Shown: positions 54,847-63,388, counted from the stretch's first letter. The stretch is DNA of 64,000 nt from BJHQ01 sp964654285 (GCA_964654285.1 CAZZJC010000027.1:1-64000), one strand, 5' to 3'. Notes: generated by a model not told the origin, from the sequence alone. Translations and numbers: made by a program.

Positions 54847-55103
54847 CCGATCCATCTCGTTCCCAACCCGCCGAGGGCCGGCGCGCCCTGCTCGGCAAGG
54901 CCGCGCGCTGGCTCGCCCTCGGCGTCCTCGGCGGCGGCGTCCTCGCCCTGGTCGCGCGCAAGGCGAACCAGTCCGGCGAGACCTGCACCAATGAAGGCCT
55001 CTGCCGGGGCTGCGCATCGTACAGCGGTTGCGGCCTGCCCACGGCGCTGTCGATGAAGCAGGCGCTGGGCGGACGCGACGGCGGCAATGGAGGTGCCCGG
55101 TGA
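54843..55103 (+). CDS. small membrane-anchored four-Cys protein
   Basis: 86 residues. RRALLGKAARWLALGVLGGG and the following hydrophobic residues form one membrane helix with an Arg-rich cytoplasmic start. The short exported part carries Cys48, 54, 57 and 63 in the spacing C-x5-C-x2-C-x5-C (ETCTNEGLCRGCASYSGCG). Four Cys could bind an iron-sulfur cluster or a metal. No named family recognised. It begins in an ATGA overlap with the NHL gene and ends in a GTGA overlap with the ferredoxin gene, so it is clearly an operon member. Confidence 0.8.
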   Translation: MTDPSRSQPAEGRRALLGKAARWLALGVLGGGVLALVARKANQSGETCTNEGLCRGCASYSGCGLPTALSMKQALGGRDGGNGGAR

Positions 55104-55699
55104 GCGACCCCGCCCCCCAGCCGATCCCGGCAGCTGACGCGGTCAGCCGCCGCGACCTGTTCAAGCACGGCCTGCGCGGCCTCGGCGTGCTCGCGGCGGC
55201 CGGCGCCGCCGTGGCGACGACCGGTTCCCCCGCCCCGCGCATGGTCTGGCAGATCGATCCCGACAAGTGCACCCAGTGCGGGCGCTGCGCCACGCTCTGC
55301 GTGATCAAGCCCTCGGCGGTGAAATGCGTGCACGCCTACGCGGTGTGCGGCTACTGCGACCTGTGCACCGGCTACTTCGGGCCCGAGCCGATCGCCCTCA
55401 ACGGCGCGGCCGAGAACCAGCTCTGTCCGACCGACGCCATCCGCCGGCGCTTCATCGAGGATCCCTACTTCGAGTACCATATCGATGAACCCGCCTGCAT
55501 CGGCTGCGCCCGCTGCGTGAAGGGATGCACGCTGTACGGCAACGGCTCGATGTTCCTCCAGATCCGCCACAACCTGTGCGTGAACTGCAACCAATGCGCC
55601 ATCGCCCTGGAATGCCCGGCCGACGCGATCTCCCGCGTGCCGGCGGATCAGCCCTACAAACTCAAGACCAAGCCGGGCAGCGGATCGGGGAAGGCATGA
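55100..55699 (+). CDS. Tat-exported polyferredoxin (NapG/MauM-like)
   Basis: 199 residues from a GTG start with GGAGG six bases upstream. The N-terminus SRRDLFKHGLRGLGVLAAAG is a Tat-type signal (the RR-x-F-like motif is slightly degenerate). Several [4Fe-4S] motifs follow: CTQCGRCATLC (57-67), a Cys group at 76-89 with CP at 109-110, CIGCARCVKGC (133-143) and CVNCNQCAIALECP (160-173). The layout is that of NapG/MauM, which pass electrons from membrane polyferredoxin to periplasmic reductases. The GTG overlaps the preceding stop, and the stop overlaps the NapH-like gene. Confidence 0.87.
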   Translation: MSDPAPQPIPAADAVSRRDLFKHGLRGLGVLAAAGAAVATTGSPAPRMVWQIDPDKCTQCGRCATLCVIKPSAVKCVHAYAVCGYCDLCTGYFGPEPIALNGAAENQLCPTDAIRRRFIEDPYFEYHIDEPACIGCARCVKGCTLYGNGSMFLQIRHNLCVNCNQCAIALECPADAISRVPADQPYKLKTKPGSGSGKA

Positions 55700-57012
55700 A
55701 GCGCTGTCTATCCTCTCTGACCCTGCTGTTCCTGGTCGTCTCGGCCTGGGCCGAGGAGCGCTTCCCGCCGCCCGATTTCAGTCCGGGTTATGTGCTTCCT
55801 GGCACCACCACGCCGGCCGCGCGCGCCGGGTGGCTGGCGGTGCTCGATGTCGGCCTGCTCGCGCTCGCGTTGGGACTCACCGCCTGGGCCGTGCTGGTCC
55901 GGCGTTCGCGCACCGCCACCGCCTGGATCGCCTTCGGCAGCCTCATCTGGTTCGGCTTCGTGCGCAACGGCTGCGTCTGTTCGATCGGTTCGATCCAGGA
56001 CGTGGCGCATGCCGGACTGCTCGGCGGCGGCCTGTCGTGGGTCGCGGCGGCGTTCTTCCTCATCCCGCTTGCCGTGGCCCTCTTCGCCGGCCGGCTGTTC
56101 TGCGCCGGTGTCTGCCCGCTCGGCGCGATCCAGGACCTGGTCCTCATCAAGCCGATCCGGCTGCCGCCCTGGCTGGAAGGGCCGCTCACCTTCCTGCCCT
56201 ACGTCTACCTGGCGCTCGCGGTGCTGTGGGCCGCGACCGGTGCGGCCTACGTGATCTGCTCCTACGATCCGTTCGTCGGCTTCTTCCGCCTGACCGGCCC
56301 GGCGTCGATGCTGATCGCGGGCGGGGCGCTGCTCGCCGCCGCCACCGTGGTCGGCCGGCCCTACTGCCGCTTCCTATGCCCTTACGGCGTACTGCTGGGT
56401 TGGGTCGCGCCGCTTGCGAAATGGAAGGTGCGCATCCATCCCACCGCCTGCGTCGGCTGCCGCCTGTGCGAGGAATCCTGCCCGTTCGGGGCCATGCACA
56501 CGCCGACGCCGACCCAGCCGCGCAAGCCCAGCCGCGCGCTGCTCGCCGGCCTGATCCTGGCCACGGTGCCGCTCATCGCGCTCGGCGCGTGGCTCGGCCA
56601 CCGCGCCGGCGACACCCTCGCACGCCAGCACGCGACGGTCGCGCTGTCCGACCGGCTGCTCGCCGAGGACGCCGGCACCGCCAAGGGCGCGAGCGACGCC
56701 GCCGACGCGGTGCGCCGGCACAACCGCGCTCCGGACGAGATCCACGCCGCCGCCGCGACGATCGTCCGGCGCACCCGGGTCGGCGCCGCGATCGCCGCCG
56801 GATTCCTCGTGCTGGTGCTGATGGTCGGTCTGATCCGCCGGGTCGGCCGCAACCGCCAGACCACCTACGAGGCCGATTCCCGCGCCTGCGTCTCGTGCGC
56901 CCGCTGCCTGCCGGCGTGCCCAGGCGATGAAGCGCGGCCACCGATGCCGGTCGCCGCCGTCATGCCCCAAGCCGCAGCAGGGCAAGCCGCAGCAGTAAAG
57001 GCCGCGCCATGA
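55696..57012 (+). CDS. NapH/NosR-like membrane 4Fe-4S polyferredoxin
   Basis: 438 residues. A signal-like N-terminus (CLSSLTLLFLVVSAWA) and about six further membrane helices. Conserved Cys-Pro motifs at helix ends are CAGVCPLGAIQDLV and CRFLCPYGVLLGW, as in NapH/NosR/MauN. Two cytosolic ferredoxin motifs follow: CVGCRLCEESCPFG and, after a long loop and a last helix, CVSCARCLPACPGD. Such proteins take electrons from quinol or cytosolic donors and hand them to an exported ferredoxin. Overlaps both neighbours by ATGA. Confidence 0.87.
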   Translation: MKRCLSSLTLLFLVVSAWAEERFPPPDFSPGYVLPGTTTPAARAGWLAVLDVGLLALALGLTAWAVLVRRSRTATAWIAFGSLIWFGFVRNGCVCSIGSIQDVAHAGLLGGGLSWVAAAFFLIPLAVALFAGRLFCAGVCPLGAIQDLVLIKPIRLPPWLEGPLTFLPYVYLALAVLWAATGAAYVICSYDPFVGFFRLTGPASMLIAGGALLAAATVVGRPYCRFLCPYGVLLGWVAPLAKWKVRIHPTACVGCRLCEESCPFGAMHTPTPTQPRKPSRALLAGLILATVPLIALGAWLGHRAGDTLARQHATVALSDRLLAEDAGTAKGASDAADAVRRHNRAPDEIHAAAATIVRRTRVGAAIAAGFLVLVLMVGLIRRVGRNRQTTYEADSRACVSCARCLPACPGDEARPPMPVAAVMPQAAAGQAAAVKAAP

Positions 57013-58760
57013 CCGCGCCCGTCGTCCCCGTTCCTTCCGCTTCCGCCCCGGCTGCCGCGCCAGCGCGCAGCCGGCCGTGGCTCGGCGTCGCCGTGGTCGC
57101 GACCCTCTTCGCCGTGATCGTGCTGGCCGCCCTGATCAGCAACCTCGTCCAGGCGCGCCGGGTCGATCCGCTGACCTACCCGCCGCTGGTCCGGCTGAAG
57201 AACGAGATCGCCCTGCATCCCAAGGATGAGGCGCTGAAGGAGCGTTACCGCGTCCTCGACAACCAGGTGCGCGGCGAATACTTCGGTCGCAACGACTTCG
57301 CCCGCCATGGCGCCTGGATGCTGCTCGCCGGCGTGGTGCTTGCCGTCGGTGCCTTCAAGCTCGCCACCAAGGCCGAGGCCAAGCCGTTCGATCCGCGAGC
57401 CCACGCGGCCCCGGATCCGTGGCGCGACAACGACCTCTCCCGCCACGGCCTGACCGTCGCCGGGGTCGCGCTCATGGGTGGCCTGGTCGCCCTTGCCCTC
57501 GCCGCGCCGCCGCGCGCATCCGGCATGCAGCCGATCGCCGTCGTGCAGGATCCGCCGGTCGATCCCGCGGCCGTCGCGCGCAACTGGGCCACGTTCCGCG
57601 GCCCGAACGCCGGCGTTGCGCCCGCCGCCGCGCCGACCACCTGGGATGCCGCAGCGGGCAGGAACGTGCTCTGGAAGCAGCCCCTGCCGCAGCCGGGCAT
57701 CAACTCGGCCGTGGTCTGGGACGATGCCGTCTTCTGCACCGGCAGCGACGGGAAGGCGCAGGAGGTCTACGCCTTCGCCAGCGCCGACGGCAGCCCGCGC
57801 TGGACCGCGAAGATCCCGGTGCCGCCCGGGGCGAAGCCGCCGGATTTCGGCGACACCGGCAACGCCGCGCCCAGCGCCGCGACCAACGGCAACGTGGTGG
57901 TGGCGCTCTTCGGCACCGGCGCGCTTGCCACGCTGTCGGCCAAGGACGGCAAGGTGCGTTGGACGAAGGCCCTGGGCTCGCCCGAAAGCCAGTACGGCCT
58001 GTCCGCTTCGCCGGTGATCTGGAACGACCTGGTCATCATCCAGGTCGACCAGGCCGGGTCCGAAGACAACAAATCGGCGCTCCTCGCCTTCGACCTCGCC
58101 AACGGCCGCGAACGCTGGCGCACGAAGCGCCCCGGCATCCCGAATTCCTGGTCGTCGCCGGTATTGGCAAAGCTCGCCGGACGCGATCAGGTGCTGACCA
58201 CCGCGAATCCGTGGGTGGTCAGCTATGATCCCGCCACCGGCAAGGAGCTCTGGCGCTTCTCGTGCCTGGGCGGCGATGTCGCCGCGTCGGCCGCGATCTC
58301 GAATGGGCTGGTCGTGGTCGGCAATACCGCGTCGGTGATGCAGGTCATCAAGCCGGATGGCAGTGGTGACGTGACCTCCAGCCACGGCATCTGGCCGAAA
58401 CCCTATGACAGCGACCTGCCCGACACCGTCAGCCCGGTCGCCGATGCCGATCTCATAGCCTTCATCAGCGGCAGCGGTGGCGTTACGTGCCTCGACGCCA
58501 AGACTGGTGCGAAGGTGTGGGACAAGACCTATGAGGGGGCGTTCTGGGCATCGCCGGTGCTCGCTGACGGCAAGCTCTACCTGACCGATCGCAACGGCCT
58601 GACCCGCGTCCTCGCCTGGGGTCGCGAGTTGAAGGAGCTCAGCCAGGGCAACGTCGGCGAACCGGTCTCAGGCACGCCGGCGATCGTCGGCGGCCGGATC
58701 TACCTGCGCGGTGAAAAGCATCTCTTCTGCATCGGCGTCCTTCCAGGAGTCAGCCCATGA
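57009..58760 (+). CDS. multi-helix-anchored PQQ-like beta-propeller protein
   Basis: 583 residues. Three membrane helices near 23-45, 102-118 and 146-165 precede a periplasmic propeller. Blades recognisable as PQQ_2 repeats include NWATFRGPNAGVAP, NSAVVWDDAVFCTGSDG, SPVIWNDLVIIQVDQAG, NPWVVSYDPATGKELW and GTPAIVGGRIYLRGEKHLFC. The opening WATFRGPN motif is common in planctomycete/verrucomicrobial secreted propellers. No catalytic residues are evident. It is coupled by ATGA to the NapH-like gene before and the NuoE-NuoF fusion after. Confidence 0.83.
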   Translation: MTAPVVPVPSASAPAAAPARSRPWLGVAVVATLFAVIVLAALISNLVQARRVDPLTYPPLVRLKNEIALHPKDEALKERYRVLDNQVRGEYFGRNDFARHGAWMLLAGVVLAVGAFKLATKAEAKPFDPRAHAAPDPWRDNDLSRHGLTVAGVALMGGLVALALAAPPRASGMQPIAVVQDPPVDPAAVARNWATFRGPNAGVAPAAAPTTWDAAAGRNVLWKQPLPQPGINSAVVWDDAVFCTGSDGKAQEVYAFASADGSPRWTAKIPVPPGAKPPDFGDTGNAAPSAATNGNVVVALFGTGALATLSAKDGKVRWTKALGSPESQYGLSASPVIWNDLVIIQVDQAGSEDNKSALLAFDLANGRERWRTKRPGIPNSWSSPVLAKLAGRDQVLTTANPWVVSYDPATGKELWRFSCLGGDVAASAAISNGLVVVGNTASVMQVIKPDGSGDVTSSHGIWPKPYDSDLPDTVSPVADADLIAFISGSGGVTCLDAKTGAKVWDKTYEGAFWASPVLADGKLYLTDRNGLTRVLAWGRELKELSQGNVGEPVSGTPAIVGGRIYLRGEKHLFCIGVLPGVSP

Positions 58761-61372
58761 GCGCCGCTGTCACCCCCGCTGCTCCCGCAGTCCACGATCA
58801 TGCCGCCGGCCACGCCGGCTGCTGCGGCGGCAAAGGCCACGATCATGCCGAAGGGCAGGCCGGCTGCTGCGGCCAGGGCCACGGGCATGATCACGGCCAT
58901 GAGCCCGCCGCTGCGCCCCAGCCCGAAGTCGACCTCGGCGTCGTCGACGAGGCCGTCCGTCTGCATGGCCGCAAGCCGGAAGCGTTGATCCCGATCCTCC
59001 AGCACCTGCAACGCGCGTACCGCTGGCTGCCGCCGACCGCCTTGCAGCGGGTCTGCGCGATCACCGACATCCATCCCACCGCGGTCGCCGGGGTCAGCAC
59101 CTTCTACGACCAGTTCCGCCACCTGCCCGCCGGCCGGCATCTGGTCAGCGTCTGCCATGGCACCGCCTGCCACGTGAAGGGCGCCGACCTGATCACCTCG
59201 GCCCTGCGCCGGCATCTGAAGATGACCGAGGATCAGGACACCGACGCCGACGGCAACTTCACCCTGCACAAGATCGCCTGCCTCGGCTGCTGCACCCTGG
59301 CGCCGGTGGCCCAGGTCGGCGCCGCGACCTACGGCCACCTGACCCCGGAAAAAGTGCCGGAGATGCTGGAGGACGTGCTGGAGCGCGAACGCACCGGCGG
59401 CGGCGCCCACACCGCGGCCAAGGTGCCGGCCGGCAAGGGCCCCGAGATCCGCGTCGGCTCCGGCTCGTGCTGCGTCGCCAACGGCAGCCAGCGGGTGCGC
59501 GAGGCGCTGGAGCGCGAACTCGAACGCACCGGCGCCGCCGCCACGATCAAGGCCGTCGGCTGCGTCGGCATGTGCCACCAGACGCCGATGGTCGAGGTGG
59601 TCGACGAGGGCGCGACGCCGACGCTGCCCGAGAAGGGCGTCGACTGCGGCAGCTGCGCCCACAACGGTGGCGACCTGCACGCCAAGGGCGCGACCCCGTG
59701 GACCGCCGCCGGTGCGCCCGGCACCATCCTCTACACCAAGGTCCACGCCGAGGACGCCGCCGCGATCATCCGCCTGCACCTCAAGCCGCGCACGTTGTGG
59801 GGCAAGGTGAGGCGCTTCGCCGACGACGTGCTCGACCGCCTGTCCGGCGACGCCGGCGGCGCGATGCCCGACCGCCGGCCGGTCGATGTGCGCGATCCGC
59901 ACGTCAACTCGTTCCTCGGCGACCAGCTGCGCATCGCCACCGAGCACAGCGGCGAGATCGAGCCGCTCGACCTCGACGAATACCTGGCCCACGATGGCTT
60001 CGCGGCGCTCAAGTCCGTGCTCGCCGCCAACGACCCCGACGCGTTGATCAAGAACGTGCTCGACAGCGGCGTGCGTGGGCGCGGCGGCGCCGGCTTTCCG
60101 ACCGGTCGCAAGTGGGCCGCGACGCGGGCCGCGAAAGGCACCGGCAAGTTCATCGTCTGCAACGGCGACGAGGGCGACCCGGGCGCGTTCATGGATCGCA
60201 TGATCCTGGAATCGTTTCCGTACCGGGTGCTCGAAGGCATGGCGATCGCCGCGCAGGCGATCGGCGCGAACGAGGGCGTGCTCTACATCCGCGCCGAATA
60301 TCCGCTCGCCGTCGTGCGCATCCGCGAGGCCATCGCCCGCCTGGTCGCGCGCGGGTTCCTGGGCGACAAGCTGATGGGCAACGGCCCGCCTCTGCACCTG
60401 CGCGTGGTCGAAGGCGCCGGCGCCTTCGTCTGCGGCGAGGAGACCGCGCTGCTGGCGTCGGTCGAAGGCAAGCGCGGCATGCCGCGCCTGCGCCCGCCCT
60501 TCCCGGCCGAATCCGGGCTGTGGGGCCGGCCGACCTGCGTCAACAACGTCGAGACGCTCGCCTTGATCCCCTGGATCGTGCGCAAGGGCGGGTCCGCCTT
60601 CGCGTCGATCGGCACCAAGAACAGCACCGGCACCAAGGTCTTCGCCCTCGCCGGCAAGATCGCGCGCGGCGGCCTGATCGAGGTGCCGATGGGCCTGAGC
60701 GTCCGTCGGGTGGTCGAGGAGATCGGCGGCGGGGTGCCCGGCGGCTACCGCTTCAAGGCGGTGCAGATCGGCGGCCCGTCCGGCGGCTGCCTGCCGGCCG
60801 AGATCTGCGACCTGCCGATCGACTACGACGCGCTCAACAAGGCGGGCGCGATCATGGGTTCGGGCGGCCTGGTCGTGCTCGACGAACGCGACTGCATGGT
60901 CGACATCAGCCGCTACTTCCTCAAGTTCACGCAGGAGCAGTCCTGCGGCAAATGCACGTTCTGCCGCCTCGGCACGAAGCGGATGCTCGACATCCTCGAC
61001 CGGCTCTGCGCCGGCAAGGGCAAGCCGGACGATCTCAAGACCCTCGAGGTGCTCGCCGGCCAGGTGAAGTCCGCCAGCCTGTGCGGGCTCGGCCAGACCG
61101 CGCCCAATCCGGTGCTGACCACGCTGCGCTACTTCCGGTCCGAATACGAGGCGCACCTCGCCGGCAAATGCCCGGCCGGCAAGTGCACCGCGCTCATCCG
61201 CTACGTCGTCCAGGATGGCTGCACCGGCTGCACGAAGTGCGCCCAGATCTGCCCGGTCGAGGCGATCGGGTTCACCCCGTACCAGAAGCACGCCATCGAC
61301 GTGGACAAATGCACGCGCTGCGACCTGTGCCGCAGCGGATGCCCCGAGAAAGTGATCACGGTGGAATCGTGA
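58757..61372 (+). CDS. NuoE-NuoF-type NADH dehydrogenase fusion with His/Cys-rich N-terminus
   Basis: 871 residues. Residues 13-48 are a duplicated His/Cys segment (HAGCCGGKGHDH, GCCGQGHGHDHGHE), likely metal-binding. A NuoE-like [2Fe-2S] domain follows (Cys133, 138, 175, 179), then a second thioredoxin-like [2Fe-2S] domain (Cys238/239, 269, 273). The NuoF core has the FMN/NADH loop GRGGAGFPTG at 441-450, an SLBB region and CGKCTFCRLGTKR. Two C-terminal [4Fe-4S] motifs are CTGCTKCAQICP and CTRCDLCRSGCP. The order matches HydB/HndC-type diaphorase subunits of bifurcating enzymes, here fused to the NuoE/HydC part. It oxidises or forms NAD(P)H in the cytosol. Confidence 0.93.
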   Translation: MSAAVTPAAPAVHDHAAGHAGCCGGKGHDHAEGQAGCCGQGHGHDHGHEPAAAPQPEVDLGVVDEAVRLHGRKPEALIPILQHLQRAYRWLPPTALQRVCAITDIHPTAVAGVSTFYDQFRHLPAGRHLVSVCHGTACHVKGADLITSALRRHLKMTEDQDTDADGNFTLHKIACLGCCTLAPVAQVGAATYGHLTPEKVPEMLEDVLERERTGGGAHTAAKVPAGKGPEIRVGSGSCCVANGSQRVREALERELERTGAAATIKAVGCVGMCHQTPMVEVVDEGATPTLPEKGVDCGSCAHNGGDLHAKGATPWTAAGAPGTILYTKVHAEDAAAIIRLHLKPRTLWGKVRRFADDVLDRLSGDAGGAMPDRRPVDVRDPHVNSFLGDQLRIATEHSGEIEPLDLDEYLAHDGFAALKSVLAANDPDALIKNVLDSGVRGRGGAGFPTGRKWAATRAAKGTGKFIVCNGDEGDPGAFMDRMILESFPYRVLEGMAIAAQAIGANEGVLYIRAEYPLAVVRIREAIARLVARGFLGDKLMGNGPPLHLRVVEGAGAFVCGEETALLASVEGKRGMPRLRPPFPAESGLWGRPTCVNNVETLALIPWIVRKGGSAFASIGTKNSTGTKVFALAGKIARGGLIEVPMGLSVRRVVEEIGGGVPGGYRFKAVQIGGPSGGCLPAEICDLPIDYDALNKAGAIMGSGGLVVLDERDCMVDISRYFLKFTQEQSCGKCTFCRLGTKRMLDILDRLCAGKGKPDDLKTLEVLAGQVKSASLCGLGQTAPNPVLTTLRYFRSEYEAHLAGKCPAGKCTALIRYVVQDGCTGCTKCAQICPVEAIGFTPYQKHAIDVDKCTRCDLCRSGCPEKVITVES

Positions 61373-61375
61373 ACC

Positions 61376-61479
61376 GGAAACCGGCCATAGCACCCCATCT
61401 GCGGCGTTGCTCGTCGGTCATTTGGCGCTGCCAAACTCCCTCCTCGCGCCTTGCATCTGGGGTACTCTGGCCGGTTTCC
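61376..61479. repeat. long nested inverted repeat inside the electron-transfer operon
   Basis: GGAAACCGGCCA (61376-61387) pairs perfectly with TGGCCGGTTTCC (61468-61479). Inside, ACCCCA (61392-61397) pairs with TGGGGT (61458-61463), and TTGGC-GCT-GCCAA forms a small hairpin. It fills the only sizeable gap of the operon. It could be a structured RNA, an attenuator or a small mobile repeat. Confidence 0.6.
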
Positions 61480-61514
61480 CAACGAATTGATGGCCACAAA
61501 GCGGAGAATTCACA

Positions 61515-63107
61515 GTGACCGACCTCAAGCTCACCGTCGACGGCATTCCCGTCACCGTCCCCGCCGGCGCGACCATCCTCGACGCGGCGAAGGCGGCCGG
61601 GATCGCGATCCCGACGCTCTGCCATTTCCCCGGCCTGCCGTCGCAGACCTCGTGCCTGGTCTGCGTGGTCAAGGTCAACAACGGGCCGCGCCTGCTGCCG
61701 TCGTGCGCGACGAAGGCGGCCGAGGGCATGGCGGTCGACAGCTCCTCGACCGAGGTCCACGACGCCCGCCGCACCGCGCTCGAACTGCTGCTCGGCTACC
61801 ATCTCGGCGACTGCCTCGCCCCGTGCGAGAGCATCTGCCCGACCCATTTCGACGTGGCCGAGGTGCTCCGCCTCGCCGCCGCGTGGCGGCTGGAAGAAGC
61901 GATCGCGGTGATGCTGGAGCGCCACGCCCTGCCGGCGATCCTCGGCCGGCTCTGCCCGAACCTGTGCGAGCGCGGCTGCCGCCGGACCATGGCCGACGGC
62001 GCGGTGTCGGTGCGCGAGGTCGAGCGCTTCGTCGCGGATGCGGATCTCAACAGCGCGAATCCCTATATTCCGCCGTGCAAACCCGCGACGGGCCGGAAGG
62101 TCGCGATCATCGGCGCCGGCCCGTGCGGCCTGGCGTCGGCCTTCCACCTCGCCCGCTTCGGCCATGCCTGCACCGTGTTCGATGCGTCGCCGGAAGTCGG
62201 CGGTGCGCTGCGGCGCGAGGTCAGCGTCGAGGCGCTGCCGCGCAGCGTGATCGACGCCGAGGTGGCGCGCATCACGCGCATGGGGGTGACGTTCCAGCTC
62301 GGCACCGCGATCGACGCCGAAGGCTTCACGCGCCTGCGCAGCGAATACCACGCCGTGCTGGTCGCCACCGGCGAGGCCAACGCCAAGGTCGCCGCCGCCT
62401 TCGGCCTGACCTTCGCCGGCAAGGGGTTGAAGGCCGAGCGCGACACCGGCGCGACCACGATCCCGGGCGTGTTCACCGCCGGTTCCGCCGTCGCCCCCGC
62501 CAAGCAGGCGGTGCGCGCGGTGGCCTCCGGCCGCGGCACCGCCCTGGCGATCAACCGCTACCTCGCCGGTCTGAAGCCGGAAGCCGAGGCGAAGGCGTTC
62601 TCGGTCCGCCTCGGCCCCGCCGCGCGCGAGCTGATGCCGCAGTTCCTCGCCCACGCGAGTCCCAGCCCACGTCACGAACCCGTGCCCGGCGGCTGCCTGG
62701 ATGATGACGAGACCAAGGACGAATCCGCGCGCTGCCTCGCCTGCGCCTGCACCAGCCGCAACAACTGCTCGCTGCGCGACTACGCCGAGGAATACGGCGC
62801 GGACCCCAACCGCTTCCGCATGGAGCTGCCGCCGCTCAAGGTCGACTACTCGCACCCGCTGGTGACCTATGAGCCCGGCAAGTGCATCGCCTGCGGCCTG
62901 TGCATCGCCGTCGCCGCCCAGCACGGCGAGAAGCTCGGCCTCGGCTTCGCCGGCCGCGGTTTCACCATCCAGGTCGCGGTGCCCTTCGGCGGCACGATGA
63001 AGGACGCGCTGCCGCTGTCGGCCCGCCAATGCGCCGAGGTCTGCCCGACCGCGGCGATCGCGCTCAGGCCGGATGCGGTGCCGCGGCCCGGCGTGGCCGC
63101 GCCCTGA
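61515..63107 (+). CDS. [2Fe-2S]/FAD/[4Fe-4S] hybrid: GltD-like domain without NADPH module plus NuoG-like clusters
   Basis: 530 residues from GTG, with GGAG eight bases upstream. Residues 1-75: NuoG/HydA-type [2Fe-2S] domain (Cys36, 47, 50, 64). 95-180: GltD-type 4Fe-4S region (CESICPTHFDVAEV, LCPNLCERGCRRT). 195-350: FAD fold (IIGAGPCGLASAF; VLVATGE; IPGVFTAGSAV). The NADPH-binding Rossmann insertion normal between VATG and the second FAD motif is missing; only about 30 residues lie there. 395-530: further clusters (CLACACTSRNNCSLRDYA, CIACGLC, CAEVCP) in a NuoG-like setting. It probably forms a complex with the upstream NuoE-NuoF fusion. Confidence 0.85.
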   Translation: MTDLKLTVDGIPVTVPAGATILDAAKAAGIAIPTLCHFPGLPSQTSCLVCVVKVNNGPRLLPSCATKAAEGMAVDSSSTEVHDARRTALELLLGYHLGDCLAPCESICPTHFDVAEVLRLAAAWRLEEAIAVMLERHALPAILGRLCPNLCERGCRRTMADGAVSVREVERFVADADLNSANPYIPPCKPATGRKVAIIGAGPCGLASAFHLARFGHACTVFDASPEVGGALRREVSVEALPRSVIDAEVARITRMGVTFQLGTAIDAEGFTRLRSEYHAVLVATGEANAKVAAAFGLTFAGKGLKAERDTGATTIPGVFTAGSAVAPAKQAVRAVASGRGTALAINRYLAGLKPEAEAKAFSVRLGPAARELMPQFLAHASPSPRHEPVPGGCLDDDETKDESARCLACACTSRNNCSLRDYAEEYGADPNRFRMELPPLKVDYSHPLVTYEPGKCIACGLCIAVAAQHGEKLGLGFAGRGFTIQVAVPFGGTMKDALPLSARQCAEVCPTAAIALRPDAVPRPGVAAP

Positions 63108-63261
63108 AAGCGACGGCCGAAGGCTGAAACCGTTCGCTGCCTTGCGCGTGGACGACAAGGAATTGGGAAGGCGAGACCCGGGGAGGAAGCGCACTTCAGG
63201 TCGCTCCTCTCGCATCTCGTCCCAGGCTTGACCGACTCGACCTCAGGCCAGCATCCCGGCC

Positions 63262-63360
63262 ATGCCATTCACCCCCGCCCCTGCGCAAGCGATCCTTGCC
63301 GCCAAGGCCGTGTCCGTCGCCGGGTGGCGTCCGGGCCTGCGGGGCGGGCTGCGACCGTAG
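63262..63360 (+). CDS. possible 32-residue leader peptide
   Basis: ATG to TAG, 32 codons, Ala/Gly/Arg-rich (AQAILAAKAVSVAGWRPGLR). It ends directly before two hairpins that precede the MFS gene, an arrangement seen in attenuator leaders. There is no Shine-Dalgarno sequence and no run of one regulatory codon, so it may be chance. Confidence 0.2.
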   Translation: MPFTPAPAQAILAAKAVSVAGWRPGLRGGLRP

Positions 63361-63388
63361 CGATCAGCGTTCTGATCCACGCTCGCCC

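Noticed and set aside
52325..58760. Quinoprotein (PQQ) alcohol dehydrogenase activity for the propeller proteins
   Set aside because: The propellers show only generic PQQ-like repeats; the Ca/PQQ ligands, the catalytic Asp and the vicinal disulfide of true PQQ dehydrogenases could not be identified.
58700..61393. Minus-strand open frame of 897 codons opposite the NuoE-NuoF fusion
   Set aside because: Longer than the real gene but without any domain; the plus strand encodes intact FeS and FMN motifs and is coupled to its operon.
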